A stretch of 64,000 nt of DNA from JAOPZW01 sp963803375 (lineage in GTDB: Bacteria > Actinomycetota > Thermoleophilia > Solirubrobacterales > Solirubrobacteraceae). The notes under the pieces are model-generated. The model ran no database searches, was not told the DNA's origin, and saw nothing but the letters and a program-made list of their open reading frames with translations. Location: the NCBI GenBank assembly GCA_963803375.1, contig CAWDMB010000014.1, positions 186,001 through 250,000 on the forward strand, written 5' to 3'. The stretch's first letter is position 1; each line of letters begins with the position of its first letter. The translations under genes and the position numbers were made by a program. Shown here piece by piece: positions 11,288 to 21,273 of this stretch.

Positions 11288-11941
11288 CTACCCGGACGCG
11301 AGCTCGAGGAGCCGTCGCGCATACGCGGGCGCGGTCGGGGCGTCCTCATGGCGGAAGAACGCGAAGACCTCGGCGTCGAGCGCGCTCAACCGCGCCGCCC
11401 ACGCGCTCAGGGCCGCCTCGTCGTAGGGCGGGTCGCGCAAGCGCACGTAGCGGAAGGCGGTCGGCGCGTCGAGCTGGTTGACGCGCACCGCGCCGTGCTC
11501 GCCCAGGAGCGGCTCGACGCCCGACCACGACGCGTCGCGCAGGTCGAGCGCCACCTGCAGGTCGTCGTCGAGCGCCTCGAGCAGCGCGGTCGCGAACGCG
11601 TCGTCGCGGCGGCGGTCGTCGGCCAGGCGCACGAGCACGGGGCCGAGGCGGTCGCCGAGCGCGCGCACCCGCGCGCAGAACGCCGGGGCCTCGGAGATCC
11701 GCCCCCAGACGCTCAGCGACCGCGGCGCCTTGACCGCGAAGCGGAAGCCGTCGGGCACCGCGGCCGCCCAGCGCTCGAGCTGCGCCGCCGGCGGCAGGCG
11801 ATAGAACGTCGTGTTGAGCTCGACGACGGGCAGGCGCGCGGCGTAGAAGCCGAGGAAGCCCGCGGGCCGCAGCGCGGCCGGGTAGAAGCCCGGCCGCCAC
11901 GTCTGAAACGAGAACCCCGACGCGCCGGCGACGAGGCTCAC
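11288..11941 (-). CDS. DUF72 family protein
   Basis: 217 residues. It has the DUF72 TIM-barrel-like features GASGFSFQTW at the start, VVELNTTFYRLP and FAVKAPRSLSVWG, and a C-terminal FAFFRHEDAPTAPAYARRL. The biochemical role of the family is not established. GTG 11941 overlaps the stop of the upstream hydrolase-like gene (GTGA), so it is translationally coupled in the ahcY operon and precedes UGPase by 10 nt. Confidence 0.85.
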   Translation of the reverse strand: MSLVAGASGFSFQTWRPGFYPAALRPAGFLGFYAARLPVVELNTTFYRLPPAAQLERWAAAVPDGFRFAVKAPRSLSVWGRISEAPAFCARVRALGDRLGPVLVRLADDRRRDDAFATALLEALDDDLQVALDLRDASWSGVEPLLGEHGAVRVNQLDAPTAFRYVRLRDPPYDEAALSAWAARLSALDAEVFAFFRHEDAPTAPAYARRLLELASG

Positions 11942-13176
11942 CCCGCGCCCTCCCAGGCATGGAGGTAGCGCGCCTGCTCGGGCGTCAGCTCGTCGATTGC
12001 AACCCCGAGCGCCTCGAGCTTCAGCCGCGCCACCTCGCGGTCGATCGCGTCGGGCACCGCGAGCACGCGCGCGGGCAGCTCGCCGCCGGCGCGCACGAGA
12101 TCCTCGACGACGAGCGCCTGCAGCGCGAAGGTCAGGTCCATGACGGCGGCCGGGTGCCCGCGGCCGGCCGCGAGGTTGACGACCCGCCCCGAGGCCAGCA
12201 GGTTCAGGCGGCGGTCGCCGAGGTCGAACTGCTCGACGAGCGGCAGGACCTCGCGCACTCCGCGGGCGACCGCGCGCAGGTCGTCGAGGGCGATCTCGAC
12301 GTCGAAGTGCCCGGCGTTGGCGAGCACCGCGCCGTCCTTCATGCGCTCGAAGTGCTCCCGGCGCAGGACGTCGCGCGAGCCGGTCACGGTCACGAAGACG
12401 TCGCCGCGCTGCGCCGCCGCCAGCGCCGGCATGACCTCGAAGCCCTCCATCCGCGCCTCGAGCGCGCGCAGCGGGTCGACCTCGCAGACGACGACCTGGG
12501 CGCCCGCGCCGCGGGCGCGCAGCGCCACGCCGCGCCCGGTGAACCCGTAGCCGAGGACGACGAGCGTCTGGCCGGCGAGGAGCAGGTTCGTGGCCCGCAG
12601 GATCCCGTCGAGCGTCGACTGGCCGGTCCCGTAGTGATCGTTGAAGACGCGCTCGGCGCGCGCCTCGTTGACGGCGACGACGGGGCAGGCGAGGCCCCCC
12701 GCGGCCTCAAGCCCGCGGACGCGCAGGAGCCCCGCGGTCGTCTCCTCCGTGCCGCCGAGCAGCGCCCCGGCGCGCCCGGCCTCGTGCAGGAGCATGAGCA
12801 GGTCGGCGCCGTCGTCGAGCGTGACCTGCGGGCGCGTGGCCGCGACCGCGCCGACGTGCGCGACCCACGTCTCGGGGTCCTCGCCGCGGCGGGCGTGGAC
12901 CTCGGCGCCGTGCGCGGTGACGAGCGCCGCCGCCACCTCGTCCTGGGTGGAGAGCGGGTTGGCCGAGCACAGCGCCGCGCGTGCCCCGCCGGCCATGAGC
13001 GCGCGGACGAGGTTGGCGGTCTCGGCCGTCACGTGCAGGCAGGCGGCCACGGCGACGCCGTCGAGCGGGCGCTCGCGGCCGAAGCGCTCGCGGATCGAGC
13101 GCAGGACCGGCATCTGGGCGTCGGCCCAGGCGATCCGATCCCGGCCCGCCTCGGCGAGGCCGGGATCCGCGACGTC
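11938..13176 (-). CDS. S-adenosylhomocysteine hydrolase-like protein, thermophile/archaeal type, altered active site
   Basis: About 413 residues of homology. It retains TEETTAG, the NAD Rossmann motif LGYGFTGRGV, AGHFDVEI and GRGHPAAVMD, and lacks the long C-terminal NAD-binding tail. It therefore resembles the short Thermotoga/archaeal class. The catalytic segment reads VNEARAERVFNDHYGTGQS. The Lys expected four residues before the conserved Asp is Glu, and the FDN triplet is FND, so hydrolase activity is doubtful. Conserved N-terminal homology (DVADPGLAEAGRDRIAWAD) begins 7 nt after the upstream ahcY stop, but no ATG, GTG or TTG precedes it in frame between the genes. The first ordinary start is ATG 13113. 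The left boundary given is the homology limit. Confidence 0.75.
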   Translation of the reverse strand, partial: DVADPGLAEAGRDRIAWADAQMPVLRSIRERFGRERPLDGVAVAACLHVTAETANLVRALMAGGARAALCSANPLSTQDEVAAALVTAHGAEVHARRGEDPETWVAHVGAVAATRPQVTLDDGADLLMLLHEAGRAGALLGGTEETTAGLLRVRGLEAAGGLACPVVAVNEARAERVFNDHYGTGQSTLDGILRATNLLLAGQTLVVLGYGFTGRGVALRARGAGAQVVVCEVDPLRALEARMEGFEVMPALAAAQRGDVFVTVTGSRDVLRREHFERMKDGAVLANAGHFDVEIALDDLRAVARGVREVLPLVEQFDLGDRRLNLLASGRVVNLAAGRGHPAAVMDLTFALQALVVEDLVRAGGELPARVLAVPDAIDREVARLKLEALGVAIDELTPEQARYLHAWEGAG

Positions 13177-13183
13177 GGAGGGG

Positions 13184-14638
<1,455 letters not shown>

Positions 14639-14656
14639 CTGGTCTCCTCGGTCGGG

Positions 14657-15019
14657 TCAGGCGAGCTGGGCGGCGGCGGCCAGCAGGCGCTCGTGCTTGT
14701 CCTGCTCGAAGCGCAGCCAGTCGCCCGCGGGAACGTCGTCGGGAGGCGCGGGATGGGCCTCGAACCACTCGTCGAGCGCCGCGCGCAGCCCCGCGTCGTC
14801 GCGCAGGCGCCGGGCGAAGCCGACCTCGCCGAGGGCGACGTCGTGCTCGGCGAGCAGCTCGCGCAGCGTCCGCAGGCGCTGGAGCTCGGCGGCGCCGTAG
14901 AGCCGGTAGCCCGCGCCCGAGCGGGCCGCCTCGACGAGGCCGATGCGCTCGACGTAGCGCAGCATGCGCGGCGACCATCCGGTCGTCTCCGCGGCCTCGT
15001 GGATGGTGAGCGCGTCCAC
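14657..15019 (-). CDS. MerR-family regulator next to ahcY
   Basis: 120 residues from GTG 15019. The N-terminal winged helix reads LTIHEAAETTGWSPRMLRYVERIGLV, then GYRLYG and a long dimerisation helix. The C-terminal part DWLRFEQDKHERLLAAAA lacks metal-binding Cys residues, so the signal is probably not a metal. A TAAGGT box lies 9 nt before the GTG, inside a 30-bp palindrome. The position suggests control of ahcY, the second hydrolase-like gene, DUF72 and UGPase; the ligand is unknown. Confidence 0.88.
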   Translation of the reverse strand: MDALTIHEAAETTGWSPRMLRYVERIGLVEAARSGAGYRLYGAAELQRLRTLRELLAEHDVALGEVGFARRLRDDAGLRAALDEWFEAHPAPPDDVPAGDWLRFEQDKHERLLAAAAQLA

Positions 15020-15025
15020 CGGCCG

Positions 15026-15055
15026 CCAACCTTAGCACGATCGTGTCAAGGTTGG
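15026..15055 (-). promoter_or_regulatory. 30-bp MerR-type palindromic operator
   Basis: CCAACCTT (15026-15033) and AAGGTTGG (15048-15055) flank a central CACGATCGTG; only two of the 30 positions break symmetry. The form resembles CCTTGACxx/xxGTCAAGG dyads bound by MerR dimers. It overlaps the last codons and stop of the upstream methyltransferase and covers the presumed -10 of the MerR gene. Confidence 0.65.
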
Positions 15056-15810
15056 GCGGTGCCCCGCGCCGCCCACGCCCGGGCGGCGAGCTCGAACGGC
15101 GGCGCCGGCAGCAGCAGCCGGCAGGTGTCGCGCAGCTCGGCGCGACGCGCCTCGTCGAGGGCGGCCACGTAGGCGCCTGCGGGTCCGACCCCGAGCGTGT
15201 AGGGCTCCCACCACTCCTCGAAGCGCTCGAAGCGGACGCGCGCCGCGAGCGCCGTGTCCCGGATCTCGCGCAGCCCCGCCGCCGCGAACAGCTCGGCGAG
15301 GTGGCCCGCGCGCGCGCCCGCGAGCCCCGACTCGTCGCGCGCCTGCGGATCGAGGGTTCGCACCGCCCGCCAGAACACGGTCAGGGGCGCGTGCTCGCCG
15401 GCGTGGTCCCACACGCACGCCGCGACCACGCCACCGGTGCGCGCGACGCGTCGCATCTCGCGCAGGCCCGCCACGGGATCGGCCATGAAGTGGACGACGA
15501 GCTGCGCGAGCACGACGTCGAACGCGCCGTCCGCGAACGGCAGCTCCTCGGCCGCGGCGAGCCTGACGTCGACGCCGGGATGACGCCCGCGAACGGAGGC
15601 GACGAACGGGACCGACGGGTCGACCGCCGCCACCGCTGGCGGGCCGAGCCGGGCGACGAGCTCCGCGGTCAGGGCGCCGGGCCCACAGCCGACCTCGAGC
15701 GCCCGCTGCCCGGCCCGGACGCCGGCGAGGTCGGCCAGCAGTGGGGCGAGCTGGGCCGAGTACGCGCCCATGAAGCGGTCGTACGCGTCGGCGGCGACGT
15801 CGAACCCCAC
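15046..15810 (-). CDS. Class I SAM-dependent methyltransferase
   Basis: 254 residues. Motif I ALEVGCGPGALTAEL (about 36-50), acidic motif II AAVDPS, DVRLAAAEELPFADGAFDVVLAQ (motifs III-IV) and a C-terminal FERFEEWWEPYTLG region place it in the Methyltransf_11 group. These act on small molecules or quinones. It lies just upstream of merR and ahcY on the same strand, so SAH made here could be cleared by the neighbour. Substrate is unknown. GTG start. Confidence 0.88.
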   Translation of the reverse strand: MGFDVAADAYDRFMGAYSAQLAPLLADLAGVRAGQRALEVGCGPGALTAELVARLGPPAVAAVDPSVPFVASVRGRHPGVDVRLAAAEELPFADGAFDVVLAQLVVHFMADPVAGLREMRRVARTGGVVAACVWDHAGEHAPLTVFWRAVRTLDPQARDESGLAGARAGHLAELFAAAGLREIRDTALAARVRFERFEEWWEPYTLGVGPAGAYVAALDEARRAELRDTCRLLLPAPPFELAARAWAARGTAQP

Positions 15811-15831
15811 GTGGCATGCCCCCGCTCCGAG

Positions 15832-16275
15832 CTACGGGCTCTCCCCCGTGGCCAGCAGGACGGCCTGCCGGTTCTCGTGCCGGCGCTCGTACAGGCGCAC
15901 GATCGCGACCTCGGCCTCGCTGGCGTCCTCGAGCCGCGCGAGGACCTCGTGAAGCTCCATCGCGTCGTAGCCGACCCACGGTTCGTCGACGTGGATCTCG
16001 GGGCCGGGCTCGCGCTTGGGCCCCGCCTCGGCGACGACGTCGTCCTCGACGTCGACGTGCTCGTCGCGCTCGAGGACCTGGAGCGAGGGGATCGCCGCCT
16101 CGGGCTCGCGCTCGGGCGGCGCCGGCGCGGCGAAGATGTCGTCGTCGCCGACGGGACGCGCGTCATCCGCGCGGACCGCGTCGAGGACGGCGCGCGCGAC
16201 GCCGAACGAGGCCTCGGCCGTCGCCCGGACGATGCGCAGGGGCAGCGTGATCGGGAGCAGTAGGAGCTTCGTCAT
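15832..16275 (-). CDS. Small acidic protein with a C-terminal helical hairpin, unknown function
   Basis: 147 residues. The N-terminal amphipathic or hydrophobic stretch LLLLPITLPLRIVRATA is followed by an acidic, probably disordered middle (many D/E/P). A conserved-looking helical end has YDAMELHEVLARLEDAS then VRLYERRHENRQAVL. That end resembles the short C-terminal module of actinobacterial lipid-droplet-associated-like proteins, but this is a weak recognition. GAGGGAAGG lies upstream of the ATG. It sits between the Pgi/Pmi gene and the methyltransferase. Confidence 0.6.
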   Translation of the reverse strand: MTKLLLLPITLPLRIVRATAEASFGVARAVLDAVRADDARPVGDDDIFAAPAPPEREPEAAIPSLQVLERDEHVDVEDDVVAEAGPKREPGPEIHVDEPWVGYDAMELHEVLARLEDASEAEVAIVRLYERRHENRQAVLLATGESP

Positions 16276-16302
16276 GGGCGGGCCTTCCCTCGTCGCCCGT
16301 CC

Positions 16303-17385
16303 CTACGCCTGGCCGCCGCCGCCGGCCAGCTCGGCCTTGAGGCGGTCGATGGCCTCGACGACCGCGGGATCGATCCCCCGCAGCGCCGCGAGGTAGATCG
16401 AGGCGAGGTCGGCCAGCAGCACGAGCGAGAAGACACGCTCGACGGTCGTCTGCCCCCGCGACTGCACGCGGTGCACGCCGGCCGCGCCGGGCGCGATGAT
16501 CCGCGCGGTGAGCTCCATGCGCTCCTTGATGCGCGGGTGCGTGTCGCAGTCGTCGAGGAAGACGGCCGAGAAGCGCCCGAACTCCTGCATGCTGTCCCAG
16601 CCGACGATCTCGTTGTGGTCGAGCTCGGGCAGCTCGACCGCGTAGGACGGGCTCTTGGCGTTCTCGTTGACCTGGGCCTTGAAGCGCTGGGCGATCGGCG
16701 TCGTCAGCCCCGCTCCGGCGATGATCGGGACCGTCCCGTGCAGCGCCCGGGCGAGCGCCTTGACGTCGCTGTCGTCGGCCCCCTCCGGGCCCCACTCGAT
16801 CACGAGCTGCTCGAGGTGCTCGGCGGCCACGTCGATCTCGGAGTTCATCCCCGGCCCGACGCCGCACACGGCGGCGACCTCGAGCGCGGCGACCGTCATG
16901 TAGGCCACGGCCGCGCGCGGCTGCAGCCCGCCGGCCACGGGCACCACCGGCACCCCCTCGGCGCGGGCGAGCTCGGCCAGCCGCCCGCCGGCGGTGACCA
17001 CCACGCGCGTCGCGCCGATGACCCCGGCCGCCTCGTAGCAGGCGAGCGTCTCCTCGGTGTTGCCCGAGTACGACGAGCACAGGACCGTCGTGTCGGAGGT
17101 CGTCCACGGCGGCAGCCCGTAGGCGCGGGCCGCGAGCAGCGGGCGCGAGGCGTGGTCGCCGAGGATCGCCCGGGCCAGGCTCCCGCCGACGGCCGAGCCG
17201 CCCATGCCGGCGACGATCAGCCCGCCGCGGGAGTCCCACGGCTCGAGCGCGGCGGACTCGACCTTCCAGAGCGCGTCGCGCAGGTGCTCCGGCAGCGCGA
17301 GGACGTCCGTGAGCTGATCGGAGGGATCGATGCGGGCGATCGTCTTGCGATCCAGGGCCGCCTGCGGGCGCGCGGTGGTGGACAT
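16303..17385 (-). CDS. Bifunctional phosphoglucose/phosphomannose isomerase
   Basis: 360 residues from ATG 17385. Tandem SIS folds interconvert glucose-6-P, fructose-6-P and mannose-6-P. Signatures are IVAGMGGSAVGGSLARA, SSYSGNTEETLACYEAA, LDHNEIVGWD (catalytic region) and a C-terminal GIDPAVVEAIDRLKAEL. It is the short archaeal/actinobacterial class, not the classical Pgi. It starts 17 nt after the sugar-nucleotidyltransferase stop, so both belong to the sugar-nucleotide operon. Confidence 0.92.
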   Translation of the reverse strand: MSTTARPQAALDRKTIARIDPSDQLTDVLALPEHLRDALWKVESAALEPWDSRGGLIVAGMGGSAVGGSLARAILGDHASRPLLAARAYGLPPWTTSDTTVLCSSYSGNTEETLACYEAAGVIGATRVVVTAGGRLAELARAEGVPVVPVAGGLQPRAAVAYMTVAALEVAAVCGVGPGMNSEIDVAAEHLEQLVIEWGPEGADDSDVKALARALHGTVPIIAGAGLTTPIAQRFKAQVNENAKSPSYAVELPELDHNEIVGWDSMQEFGRFSAVFLDDCDTHPRIKERMELTARIIAPGAAGVHRVQSRGQTTVERVFSLVLLADLASIYLAALRGIDPAVVEAIDRLKAELAGGGGQA

Positions 17386-17402
17386 CGTGGGTTCAGTGTC
17401 TC

Positions 17403-18503
17403 CTAGAACGTGATCGATCCGTCGGGCAGGTCGGTCTGCGGGGCGATGCGCACGCCGCGCGAGAGGACGTTGTGAGCGCCGATGGTGACGCCTTCGCCGA
17501 GGACCGCGCCACCCGAGATCACCGTGGCGTCGCCGATGCGCGCGCCCGCGGCGACGATGCAGTCGCGCAGGGTGCACCGGGCACCCACCGACGCGCCCTG
17601 CAGGACGACGCTGCGCTCGATCGTCGTCGACTCCCCGACGTCGACCCCGGCGCCAAGCACCACGAGGCTCCCGACGTGGGCTCCGGCCGCGATCGTGCAG
17701 CCGCGCTCGACGAGCGCCGGCGGCACGATCCGCCCGCGAGCGTCGACGCGCTCGGCGACGGCCAGGTAGCCCCCGCCGAGGCGGTCGCGCACCCCGGTCA
17801 CGACGTTGCCCTCGAGGATGTCGAACGTGCCCTGCAGATAGCGCTCGGGCGTGCCGATGTCCAGCCAGTACGCGGGCGCGGAGAAGGCGTAGAGCCCCGC
17901 GCCCACGAGCCGCGGCCAGACCTCGCGCTCGATCGAGACGTTGCGGTCGGCCGGGATCAGGTCGAGCACGGAGCGCTCGAGGACGTAGGCGCCGGCGGAG
18001 ATCAGGTTCGTGTCGATCAGGTCCGCGCTCGGCTTCTCGACGAACTCGAGCACGTCGTGGCCGGGACCCGTGCGCACGAGCCCGTAGGCGCTCGGGTCCT
18101 CGACGGGCACGAGCGCGAGCGTCGCCGTCGCACACAGCGCCTCGTGCTGGTCGATCTGGGCGCTCAGGTCGAGGTCGGTGAGGACGTCGCCGTTGAGCAG
18201 CAGGAAGCGCTCGTCGAGGAGGTCCTCGGCGTACTTGAGCGCGCCGGCGGTGCCGCGCGGCTCGGGCTCTTCGACGAAGCGCAGGCGCAGGCCGAGCTGC
18301 GAGCCGTCGCCGAGGACGTTGCGCACGCTCGTGGCCAAAAAGCCGCACGACATCACGACGTCGTCGATGCCGTGGCGGCGCAGCCACTCGAGCATGAAGA
18401 CGATGAACGGGCGGTCGACGAGCGGGACGACCGGCTTGGGCACCGTCGAGGTCAGGGGTCGTAGCCGCGTTCCCTCGCCCCCGACGAGGATCACCGCCTG
18501 CAC
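17403..18503 (-). CDS. Sugar-1-phosphate nucleotidyltransferase (mannose-1-P guanylyltransferase-like)
   Basis: 366 residues. The N-terminal nucleotidyltransferase domain has LVGGEGTRLRPLT, PKPVVPLVDRPF, LLLNGDVLTDLD and FVEKPS. A C-terminal left-handed beta-helix of hexapeptide repeats covers about 245-366. The arrangement fits ManB/RfbA2-type GDP-mannose or NDP-glucose pyrophosphorylases; specificity for mannose is inferred from the adjacent Pgi/Pmi. It starts 10 nt after the ugd stop. Confidence 0.9.
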   Translation of the reverse strand: MQAVILVGGEGTRLRPLTSTVPKPVVPLVDRPFIVFMLEWLRRHGIDDVVMSCGFLATSVRNVLGDGSQLGLRLRFVEEPEPRGTAGALKYAEDLLDERFLLLNGDVLTDLDLSAQIDQHEALCATATLALVPVEDPSAYGLVRTGPGHDVLEFVEKPSADLIDTNLISAGAYVLERSVLDLIPADRNVSIEREVWPRLVGAGLYAFSAPAYWLDIGTPERYLQGTFDILEGNVVTGVRDRLGGGYLAVAERVDARGRIVPPALVERGCTIAAGAHVGSLVVLGAGVDVGESTTIERSVVLQGASVGARCTLRDCIVAAGARIGDATVISGGAVLGEGVTIGAHNVLSRGVRIAPQTDLPDGSITF

Positions 18504-18513
18504 GCCCGCACCC

Positions 18514-21234
18514 TCACGATCGCCCGATGCCCTCGTACACCAGCCCGGCGGCCCGCACGGCCTCGGGGTCCAGCGCGTTGCGCCCGTCGATGATGACGTC
18601 GCCGGCCATCGCCTCGGCCACGGCGGCCCAGTCGAGCGCCTTGAAGACCGCCCATTCCGTGACGAGCACCGCGGCGTCGGCCCCGCGCACCGCGTCGAGC
18701 GCGTCGTCGGCGAAGACGATGCCGGGCATGAGCCGCCGCGCCTGCTCCTCGGCCACCGGGTCGTGCGCGCGGACGTGCGCGCCCGCCGCCTGCAGGCGCG
18801 CGCTGAGCACGAGCGACGTCGCCTCGCGCATGTCGTCGGTCTCGGGCTTGAAGGCGAGGCCGAGCAGCGCGATCTGCTTGCCGACCAGCGTGCCGAGGTG
18901 CTTCTCGAGCTTGGCCATGACGCGCCGCTTCTGCAGCTCGTTGACCTCGATGACCGCGTTGAGCAGCTGGAAGTGGTAGCCCGAGTTGCCGGCGAGCTGC
19001 TTCAGCGCGGTGACGTCCTTGGGAAAGCAATTGTGACAAATGACACAAGCACTGGTGACGAGCGTATGCGTACCGGTGACTTCGAACGAGAAGACGCTGC
19101 CAGAGAACCGCCGGCGCCTCAGGTCCGCGATCCGCACCCACGCGGCGCCGTCGTCGAAGCGGCGAAACCCGGTCGACGCGATGCGCTTGCCCTGCCGGGC
19201 CAGACTGGCGCGCACACCGGCCCGATCGCGGTCGGGCACGAGCGCGATCGCGCGCTCGATCTGCTCGGCTCCACCGATGCGGATCCAATGCGCGTCCTTC
19301 GTCGACTTCGCGGTGCGGCCGATCCGCCGCGAGGCCACGATCCCGACGTCGGCGAGCAGCCGCAGGACGCCGTCGGCCAGCTCGTCGCTCACCGTCCCGA
19401 GCTCGACGATGCAGCTCGGCCCGCCGTCGATGAGCGACCAAGAGCCGTCGCCCTCGAAGAGTCCGGAGAGCAGCGCCCACTTGTCCGCGGCCGGGCGCTC
19501 CCAGATCAGGTCCGGCAGCCGCTGCTCGTAGCTCGTCCGGCCCAGCCCGAGCACCTGCGTCCACCAGGTCCCGAGCAGTCGGGATTGCACGATCACCTGG
19601 TGCGACGTCGGCGAGCGCCGTGGACGGGCGGTGACGTTGTGGCGCAGCCAGAAGGCGCAGACCTCGTCGACGAGGTGGCGCTCGCGCTCCGGGTGAAACG
19701 ACCAGATGATCCGTGTCGTTCGGCGCTCGTCAACGGAGCAGCAGCCCTCGGCGAGATAGAGCCCGACGACCCGCCAGAACGCCGCGTCGAGCCCGATCTC
19801 GCTGCGCGGATGGGCGCCGTTCTTCGTGGTGCCGAGCGTCGAGCCACGCACCGACAGGTCGGCGCGCCCGAGCTCGTCGAGCCGCATGGTGCCCGTGCGG
19901 CCGACCTCACCGGTGCGCTGACCGACGCGGTCGTGGCGAGCGAAGATCGCCCGGCGCTCCGCGACCGGCCGCCGGACAAGCGCGTCGAGGCGCCCTCGCG
20001 GCGGGCGCACGATGAGCTGCTCGGGCGAGATCTGCGCGGCCTCGGCCGCGCCGAGCAGCGAGGTCGCGCCCGCGGGGTGCAGGTCGCGCGTGCGCTCGAG
20101 CGCCAACGGCAGCCAGTCGCGCTCGGTGAGCGCGCCGGCGAGCTTGATCTCGACGTCGCCGCCGCGCCCGTCGCCCACGAGCCACGGATGCTCGGGCGTG
20201 CAGCGCACGCGCCGGCCCATCTTCGTGCGGACCTCGACGAGCTCGCCCTCGTAGGGCCGTGCGGTCATGCACATGACCGGCAGGAAGAGCGGCTCGCGCT
20301 GCTCGGGCGCCCACGTGAGGACCTCGAGGCGGTCGGGCTCGACGACGCCGTCGACGGCCGGCCCGTCCTCGGCCTCGAGGCGCGCCCACAGGTCGGCGAG
20401 GCGCAGAAGCGTGGTGCGGCCGTGGTGGCGGACGAGGACTGTTTCCTCCCCGGCCAGGCACGACCCGCCGAACCCGACGCCAGCCTGCAGGAACTTCGGC
20501 CCGATGCGGTCGTCGAGGCCGATGCCGTGGGCGACCTCGGTGACGTTCGCGCCCGTGACCTCGCAGACGTTCGCGATCTCGTTGATGAACGAGATCTTCG
20601 TCGCCAGGAAGGCGTTGGCCGCGAGCTTGATCATCTCGGCGCTCGCGACGTCCGTGCGCACGAGCGGTGCGCCGAGCGGCGCGTAGAGCTCGACGACCGC
20701 GTCGCCGGCCCAGTCGCCCTCGTCGCCCACGACGACCCGGTCGGGCGCGAGGAAGTCGCGGACCGCCGAACCCTCCTTCAGGAACTCCGGGCACGAGACG
20801 TAGCGCAAGCCGCTCTTGCCACGCTCGGCGAGCGTCCGCTTGATCGACGCGCCCGTGCCGACCGGGACCGTGGACTTCATGACGAGCGCGTGGCGCTCGG
20901 ACGGCGGCATCGCGTCGACGACCGCGTGGACGGCGCCGAGGTCGGCGTCGCCGGAGTAGGTGGGCGGTGTGCCGACGGCGACGAAGAGCAGCCGCGCGTG
21001 CTCGAGGGTGTCGCCGATCTCGGTCGAGAAGCGCAGGCGCTCGCGATGGCGGCGGACGAGCTCCTCGAGGCCCGGCTCGTAGATCGGGACCTCGCCGCGG
21101 CGCAGGCGCTCGACCTTGTCGGCGTCGACGTCGATGCACCACACGTCGTGGCCGATCTCGGCGAAGCCGGCCGCCGTCACGAGGCCGACGTAGCCGGTGC
21201 CGATGACGCCGATGGGTTCGCGCTCAGAGGCCAT
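18514..21234 (-). CDS. ugd: UDP-glucose 6-dehydrogenase precursor interrupted by an intein
   Basis: 906-residue precursor from ATG 21234; removing the intein leaves 429 residues, the usual Ugd size. The extein has the NAD motif VIGTGYVGLVTA, STVPVGTG, CPEFLKEG, NEIANVCE and the catalytic GFGGS/CFPKD, then FKPETDDMRE. The enzyme makes UDP-glucuronate for envelope polysaccharides. The intein (residues 259-735) sits exactly before the nucleophilic Cys, so the enzyme cannot act until splicing. It is followed by the nucleotidyltransferase and Pgi/Pmi genes and preceded by the LCP gene. An in-frame TTG lies 15 nt upstream of the chosen ATG. Confidence 0.95.
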   Translation of the reverse strand: MASEREPIGVIGTGYVGLVTAAGFAEIGHDVWCIDVDADKVERLRRGEVPIYEPGLEELVRRHRERLRFSTEIGDTLEHARLLFVAVGTPPTYSGDADLGAVHAVVDAMPPSERHALVMKSTVPVGTGASIKRTLAERGKSGLRYVSCPEFLKEGSAVRDFLAPDRVVVGDEGDWAGDAVVELYAPLGAPLVRTDVASAEMIKLAANAFLATKISFINEIANVCEVTGANVTEVAHGIGLDDRIGPKFLQAGVGFGGSCLAGEETVLVRHHGRTTLLRLADLWARLEAEDGPAVDGVVEPDRLEVLTWAPEQREPLFLPVMCMTARPYEGELVEVRTKMGRRVRCTPEHPWLVGDGRGGDVEIKLAGALTERDWLPLALERTRDLHPAGATSLLGAAEAAQISPEQLIVRPPRGRLDALVRRPVAERRAIFARHDRVGQRTGEVGRTGTMRLDELGRADLSVRGSTLGTTKNGAHPRSEIGLDAAFWRVVGLYLAEGCCSVDERRTTRIIWSFHPERERHLVDEVCAFWLRHNVTARPRRSPTSHQVIVQSRLLGTWWTQVLGLGRTSYEQRLPDLIWERPAADKWALLSGLFEGDGSWSLIDGGPSCIVELGTVSDELADGVLRLLADVGIVASRRIGRTAKSTKDAHWIRIGGAEQIERAIALVPDRDRAGVRASLARQGKRIASTGFRRFDDGAAWVRIADLRRRRFSGSVFSFEVTGTHTLVTSACVICHNCFPKDVTALKQLAGNSGYHFQLLNAVIEVNELQKRRVMAKLEKHLGTLVGKQIALLGLAFKPETDDMREATSLVLSARLQAAGAHVRAHDPVAEEQARRLMPGIVFADDALDAVRGADAAVLVTEWAVFKALDWAAVAEAMAGDVIIDGRNALDPEAVRAAGLVYEGIGRS
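19030..20460 (-). mobile_element. Intein with LAGLIDADG homing endonuclease, inserted in ugd
   Basis: 477 residues. It begins with Cys (CLAGEETVLV), carries splicing block B as CTPEHPW, and ends GTHTLVTSACVICHN, followed by Cys of the C-extein. That is the complete class 1 set (Cys1, TxxH, penultimate His, terminal Asn, Cys+1). Two dodecapeptide motifs, VVGLYLAEGCC and LLSGLFEGDGSW, keep the acidic residues of a LAGLIDADG endonuclease, so homing may still work. An intein in UDP-glucose dehydrogenase is known from Methanocaldococcus jannaschii; presence in an actinomycete ugd is less familiar. Boundaries are precise to the codon. Confidence 0.95.
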
Positions 21235-21273
21235 GCAGGCGGCGGCCAAGGCTAGCGGGAAGCCGCCGGCGCC

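Noticed and set aside
14639..14656. SAH riboswitch before ahcY
   Set aside because: The gap to merR is only 18 nt, too short, and no such motif lies before merR.
16303..18387. A single 694-residue fusion of the nucleotidyltransferase and Pgi/Pmi
   Set aside because: The first half of that frame is out-of-frame Arg-rich sequence inside the nucleotidyltransferase gene; the true Pgi/Pmi starts at ATG 17385.
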